Shown one piece after another: positions 51,101 to 57,100 of a stretch of DNA of 64,000 bases. A program made the translations under genes and the position numbers. This stretch comes from Imbricaverruca yamaguchii (lineage: Eukaryota; Arthropoda; Thecostraca; Neoverrucidae): assembly GCA_034440575.1 (NCBI GenBank), contig JAOTOL010001560.1, forward strand, positions 1,716,001 to 1,780,000. The letters run 5' to 3'. The notes under the pieces are model-generated. The model did not search any database, was not told where the DNA came from, and was given only the letters and a program-made list of their open reading frames with translations. Each line of letters opens with the position of its first letter. The stretch's first letter is position 1.

Positions 51101-54100
51101 CACTGGGCGGCACACTGGCCACGTGGTGACCTGCCACCATTGTCACCGGCCACGTGGTGACCTGCCACCATTGTCACTGGGCAGCACACTGGTCACGTGA
51201 TGACCTGCCACCATTGTCACCGGCCACGTGGTGACCTGCCACCATTGTCACTAGGCGGCACACTGGCCACGTGGTGACCTGCCACCATTGTCACTGGGCG
51301 GCACACCGGCCACGTGGTGACCTGCCACCATTGTCACTGGGCGGCACACTGGCCACGTGGTGACCTGCCACCATTGTCACGGGGCGGCACACCGGCCACG
51401 TGATGACCTGCCACCATTGTCACTAGGCGGCACACCGGCCACGTGATGACCTGCCACCATTGTCACTGGGCGGCACACCGGCCACGTGATGACCTGCCAC
51501 CATTGTCACTAGGCGGCACACTGGCCACGTGGTGACCTGCCACCATTGTCACTAGGCGGCACACCGGCCACGTGGTGACCTGCCACCATTGTCACTGGGC
51601 GGCACACTGGCCACGTGGTGACCTGCCACCATTGTCACTGGGCGGCACACTGGCCACGTGGTGACCTGCCACCATTGTCACTGGGCGGCACACTGGCCAC
51701 GTGGTGACCTGCCACCATTGTCACTAGGCGGCACACTGGCCACGTGGTGACCTGCCACCATTGTCACGGGGCGGCACACCGGCCACGTGGTGACCTGCCA
51801 CCATTGTCACTGGGCGGCACACCGGCCACGTGGTGACCTGCCACCATTGTCACTAGGCGGCACACTGGCCACGTGGTGACCTGCCACCATTGTCACTAGG
51901 CGGCACACTGGCCACGTGGTGACCTGCCACCATTGTCACTGGGCGGCACACCGGCCACGTGGTGACCTGCCACCATTGTCACCGGCCACGTGGTGACCTG
52001 CCACCATTGTCACTGGGCAGCACACTGGTCACGTGATGACCTGCCACCATTGTCACCGGCCACGTGGTGACCTGCCACCATTGTCACTGGGCAGCACACT
52101 GGTCACGTGATGACCTGCCACCATTGTCACGGGGCGGCACACTGGCCACGTGATGACCTGCCACCATTGTCACGGGACGGCACACTGGCCAAGTGGTGAC
52201 TTGTCGCGGCCGCGAGTGACCGGGACAGCCGCCCTGTGGCAGGCCGGACCGCTCCGGAAATAGCCGCCGGCGCGACGAGGTCAGGTGGCGGCCGTGAGCC
52301 GGTAACAAGCGTGCCGTGATATCACGTGTTTACCTAACGCCACCGAGCCCGGAACTTACGTCTCGACATGCCCCCTCCCCTCCCCCGTATGGAGGGGTGT
52401 ATATCGTTTGCATATACACTTGTGGCAGGGGGCCGCGGCACTCGCCGGCCGGACTTGCACAGCAGCGTCTCATGGTACCGTGTCGGATGGTGTCGGATGG
52501 TGTCCCGCCATGGTGTCGGTTGGTGTCGGATGGTGTCACGCCATGGTGTCGGCTGGTGTCGGATAGTGTCACGTCATGGTGTCGGCTGGTGTCGGATAGT
52601 GTCACGTCATGGTGTCGGATGGTGTCGGATGGTGTCAGGCAATGGTGTCGGCTGGTGTCGGATGGTGGTACGCCATGGTGTCGACTGGTGTCGGATGGTG
52701 TCACAAAATGGTGTCGGCTGGTGTCGGATGGTGTCACGTCATGGCGTCGGCTGGTGTCGGATAGTGTCACGTCATGGTGTCGGATGGTGTCGGATGGTGT
52801 CAGGCAATGGTGTCGGCTGGTGTCGGATGGTGGCACGCCATGGTGTCGACTGGTATCGGATGGTGCCACAAAATGGTGTCGGCTGGTGTCGGATGGTGTC
52901 ACGTCATGGCGTCGGCTGGTGTCGGATGGTGTCGGCAGGTGTCGGATGGTGTCACGCCATGGTGTCGGCTGGTGTCGGATGGTGTCACACCATGGTGTTG
53001 GTTGGTGTCATGTCAATTGGTGTTGCGTTTTGGCGTCAGATGGTGCTACCTTGTTTTGTTGGACAGTGCCATGTCGACGTGTCAGATAAGCCTATGTTGC
53101 AGTGTTAGACGGCGCCCTGCGATCATCTGAAGGTGTCAGATGAATGTTAGATGGTGCCATTGTATGCTGTCAGATGGCGCCATAAATATCTGTCATATTT
53201 ATGTTAGATGATGCCGTAGTTTTCTGTCAGATGGTGTCGTAGTTTGCTGTCAGATGGTGTCGGGGTTTGCTGTCAGATGGTGACGGTGTTTGCTCTCAGA
53301 TGGTGTCGGGGTTTGCTGTCAGATGGTGTCAGAGTTTTCTGTCAGATGGTGTCGGAGTTTTCTGTCAGATGGTGTCGGTGTTTGCTGTCAGATGATGTCG
53401 GGGTTTGCTGTCAGATGGTGTCGGAGTTTTCTGTCAGATGGTGTCGGGGTTTGCTGTCAGATTGTGTCGGGGTTTGCCGTCAGATGGTGTCGGGGTTTAC
53501 TGTCAGATGGTGTCGGGGTTTGCTGTCAGATGGTGTCGGGGTTTGCTGTCAGATGGTGTCGGGGCTTGCTGTCAGATGGTGTCGGATTTGTCCTCACCGA
53601 AAGACGTTATCGGAATGACCTTGAACAGCGTGCTATCCCTCGTTATCGTTATCATGCCAATAATACTTACCAATATTAGATGCAGCCTGGGTGTATCCTA
53701 GGTGTATTCTGGGTGTAGCCTAGGTGAATTCTAGGTAGGTTTCAGGTTTTGACTGCGCATAACCCTGACATAGCCTGGGTCCACCATGAATTTATCCCGG
53801 GTGTTGCTTAGGTGCATAGCTTCGTTGCATCCAAAGCTAAACCTAGTTGCATCTCGTGGATAGACCAGGGTGTAGCCAGATGTACCCTGGGCTTGGCCTA
53901 ATTATAATCCAGAGGCTGAGTAGGTTGAGTGCTTGATAAAGCCAATGTGTAGCCTGTTCATGGCATATGTGCAACAAATATTTTGTTCAATTCATCATGT
54001 CACTCCTGCACCATTGACAAACAGAGACAATATTGCACGCACGCCTTTTGTTTCAGATATTTTTCCTTCCGGATGATATTCATCGTTGCCATGAGTCCGT

Positions 54101-57100
54101 CATGCAACAGCTATATTCACATGAGGTATCTAATCAGAAATCCTATGACAACGACAAACATGAAATTCCAACACCAGTTCTTGAAACATATCTGTTCAGT
54201 TGTGAATACTTGATGCATCAGCTAACTGGCCAGTTGCCACTCAAAGCTATCCACACACTGCTACCCGCTTTACCATTGATGGCGCCACTGATAAATGAAT
54301 CTGAAAACATAAGAGGTAGTAAAAGAACGCTTCACTTGGAGCCCTTCCGTGTCATACTTGTCGGCGATGAATTATAGATGACGGGACAAAGAACATTCGC
54401 AGTGCATGCGGAATAAATATATTGCTATGGCCACAGACTCATATCCACGACATTGACGTGCATAGCAGCATCTGAGCCGTAGGCGAGTGGGGGAACAGGC
54501 GAACTACAGGTCTTTCGTAGTGCAAGAGCCTGACTGGGTTTGTTGCCATTGTAATTGCGACAATGAGTCTGAGGACCAACCGAAGCTGCCATGTCGTAGG
54601 AACTCGTCATGATAAATTGTGTGGCACCATATATGGCACGATGGCGATCATTGTTGGGCACCATGCATGACACGATGGCGAGAATTGCGGGGCACCGTAC
54701 GTGGCACCATTGTGGGGCAGCATGAATGGCACGATGGGGATAATTCTGTGGCACCATACATGACATGATGGCGATAATTGTTGGGCACCATGCATGACAC
54801 TATGTGCTGTGCATACACATAAATGCTACCATTTAGTTTTGGTCTGATCGAAGGATGCCAATCGAAGACAAGGTAGTGCTTGGAAATTAGGAAAGGATAA
54901 TTTTATAACTAGTAGGTTCGATGTTGTATCAAGACAGCAACACGTAACACAACCTAGCATGATAGGTTGGTTTGTAAAAAAAATGGCCGGCCAGACATGG
55001 CAGCGCCGGGACTGACCTTTTATACAAAGTTGTTTTACTTATACCCCACAGGCGAATTACTCCCGCTGGAAACCATACACAAATGGATAGACGATGAGCA
55101 ATTCGCACAGGCCCATCTGAATATTGCGCCGGATGAGATAACAGCACATGGTGTATTGTGCACACGAGGGTCACCTTACTTGCATGCGAATTCCATCTCA
55201 TCTTGGACTACTGATTGCGATTACATTATTTGACGGCCATGGCCGACGGCCACGGATAAAATTGTTGGGAGTGTGAGCACGTTGGCCATAAATAGCTCAC
55301 TCCAGCTAGCCCGAGCGCTCGAACACCATGCACAGCTAGAGCAGGACTCGGAGAAAACTGATTAGACGAGTCCTAAATGTCAGGCAGACAGTTTATCATC
55401 TTCATTAGCAATCAGATCGCATTACGTACGGGCAGGTTTATGCTCCATGATGTCGGCGTATATTGCACATTAACACCACACAGCTGCGCGAATTAATGCC
55501 CGTCCACTCACCGGCTGCGCGACCCATCCCAGCCAGAGACACTGGTCAGTGGTGGGTCGCACAGGCCGAGTGGCGACTCACCACAGTTTGTTTATTGGTT
55601 GGGGGAGAGTGTTTTTTGAGGCGTGCCGGACCATAAAGGTCATTTGGCCGCCTTTAAAGGAACACGTTGCATATCTGTCTATGAAAGCGAGTGTTACGAT
55701 CAAGGTACAGGAAGTGGACATTTACGTTAAGGGAATTTTGCGTTATAGTTTGGGCGAAGTTTTTGGATGCTGGAGGCGGGGGCTGGGTTGGGGACGTCTC
55801 CTGGTGTCTAACTGGTTTTAATTTTACTTTACTCCTCCACATAATAATTTGTGGTTTGGGTGGGGCTGGGTGTTTTGAGTGTCGAGTTGATTTTGCCAGG
55901 GTGCCGGCTTTAGCCTACTCCTATCGAAGAGCACCAGGATTTTTACCGTGCGGACAAGGAAATTGTCCACACCGCCTCTACGCCGGCTGCCGCGTGTTAG
56001 TTGTTAGTAGTTAGTTAGTTTATGCATGCCATGCAGGGTTGTCGTTGGGTTAGTACGGTGTTTCACAATTTGGCCTTACGTCCGCTGTTCCTCTGGGTAG
56101 CCATTTACGTTAGGTGTCGGAAGGCAGTCGGCTCATTACGTCCGACGGCTCCTCTGGGTGTGGTTTACGTTAAGCTAAACATTTTTTTCCGTTGTTTTCC
56201 TGAAGCAAGTCGGCTCATCTACCTCCGACGGCACCGCTAGGTAGCCAATTATTCCTAACTGGGAAGCAAATCGGCTCATGTACGTCCGACGCCATGCAGG
56301 GATGGCTATTTACGTGTTTCCTATGGTGGTTTATTGGTTGGTTCACGACACACTTTATGCACATTCACGGCTAATGGCGCCGCCCACACTGTTTCGCCGG
56401 TGGGCCGCGGGATTGGGAAATGTCCTGAGTGGCGCTAGAGTCGAACCCGGGACCCTTGGTATACATAGCCCGACACCTTAACCACTCGGCTATCCCCGCC
56501 CCGACTCACCACAGTGATGGCGGACGTGGCGCCGTCGATCTGCACCATCTCGTGCAGCGAGACGGGCGTGTGGATGGCGCCCTGGTCGTGACAGTCCACG
56601 TAGAGGTGGACGCGCGCCGCCGGCTGCTGCTGGCGCACGCGCAGCACCAGCGAGGCGATCGTGTTGTGACTCTGCACCGTGTCGACGGCCCAGTGCTGGG
56701 TGCGCAGGCGGCCCTTCTCCATCGTCTGCAGGATCACTGCGGGAGCGCAGACGACTACCATTAACAAGGGGAAGCTGTGTGGGACCACTGCAGGAACAGG
56801 GACGACTGCCATCAGCGAGGGAGCCGTGTGGGACCACTGCAGGAACAGGGACGGCTGCCATCAGCGAGGGAGCCGTGTGGGATCGCTGTAGGGACAAGAA
56901 CGGCGACTGTCAGCGAGGGAAATGGGTAAAATCACTGCATGTGTATTGAACATAGACAACAGGTGGTGTTGGTGGGCTAGGCACGGTCTCTGCGTTTACA
57001 GAGACGACCACGGTTATCCGGTTCACTACATGTATGCATGTGCATGTACATGGCATGTACGTGCAAGCACCAGAAGTGCTGACAAATTACCTACACGAAT

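Noticed and set aside
35258..52200. CRISPR-like regular repeats
   Set aside because: Units are contiguous without unique spacers and the DNA is clearly eukaryotic with spliced exons; ordinary minisatellites.
52316..53701. Trp/Cys/Ser/Gly-rich repeat proteins up to 257 codons
   Set aside because: Produced by the 33-bp and 24-bp arrays; no non-repeat domain or start context.
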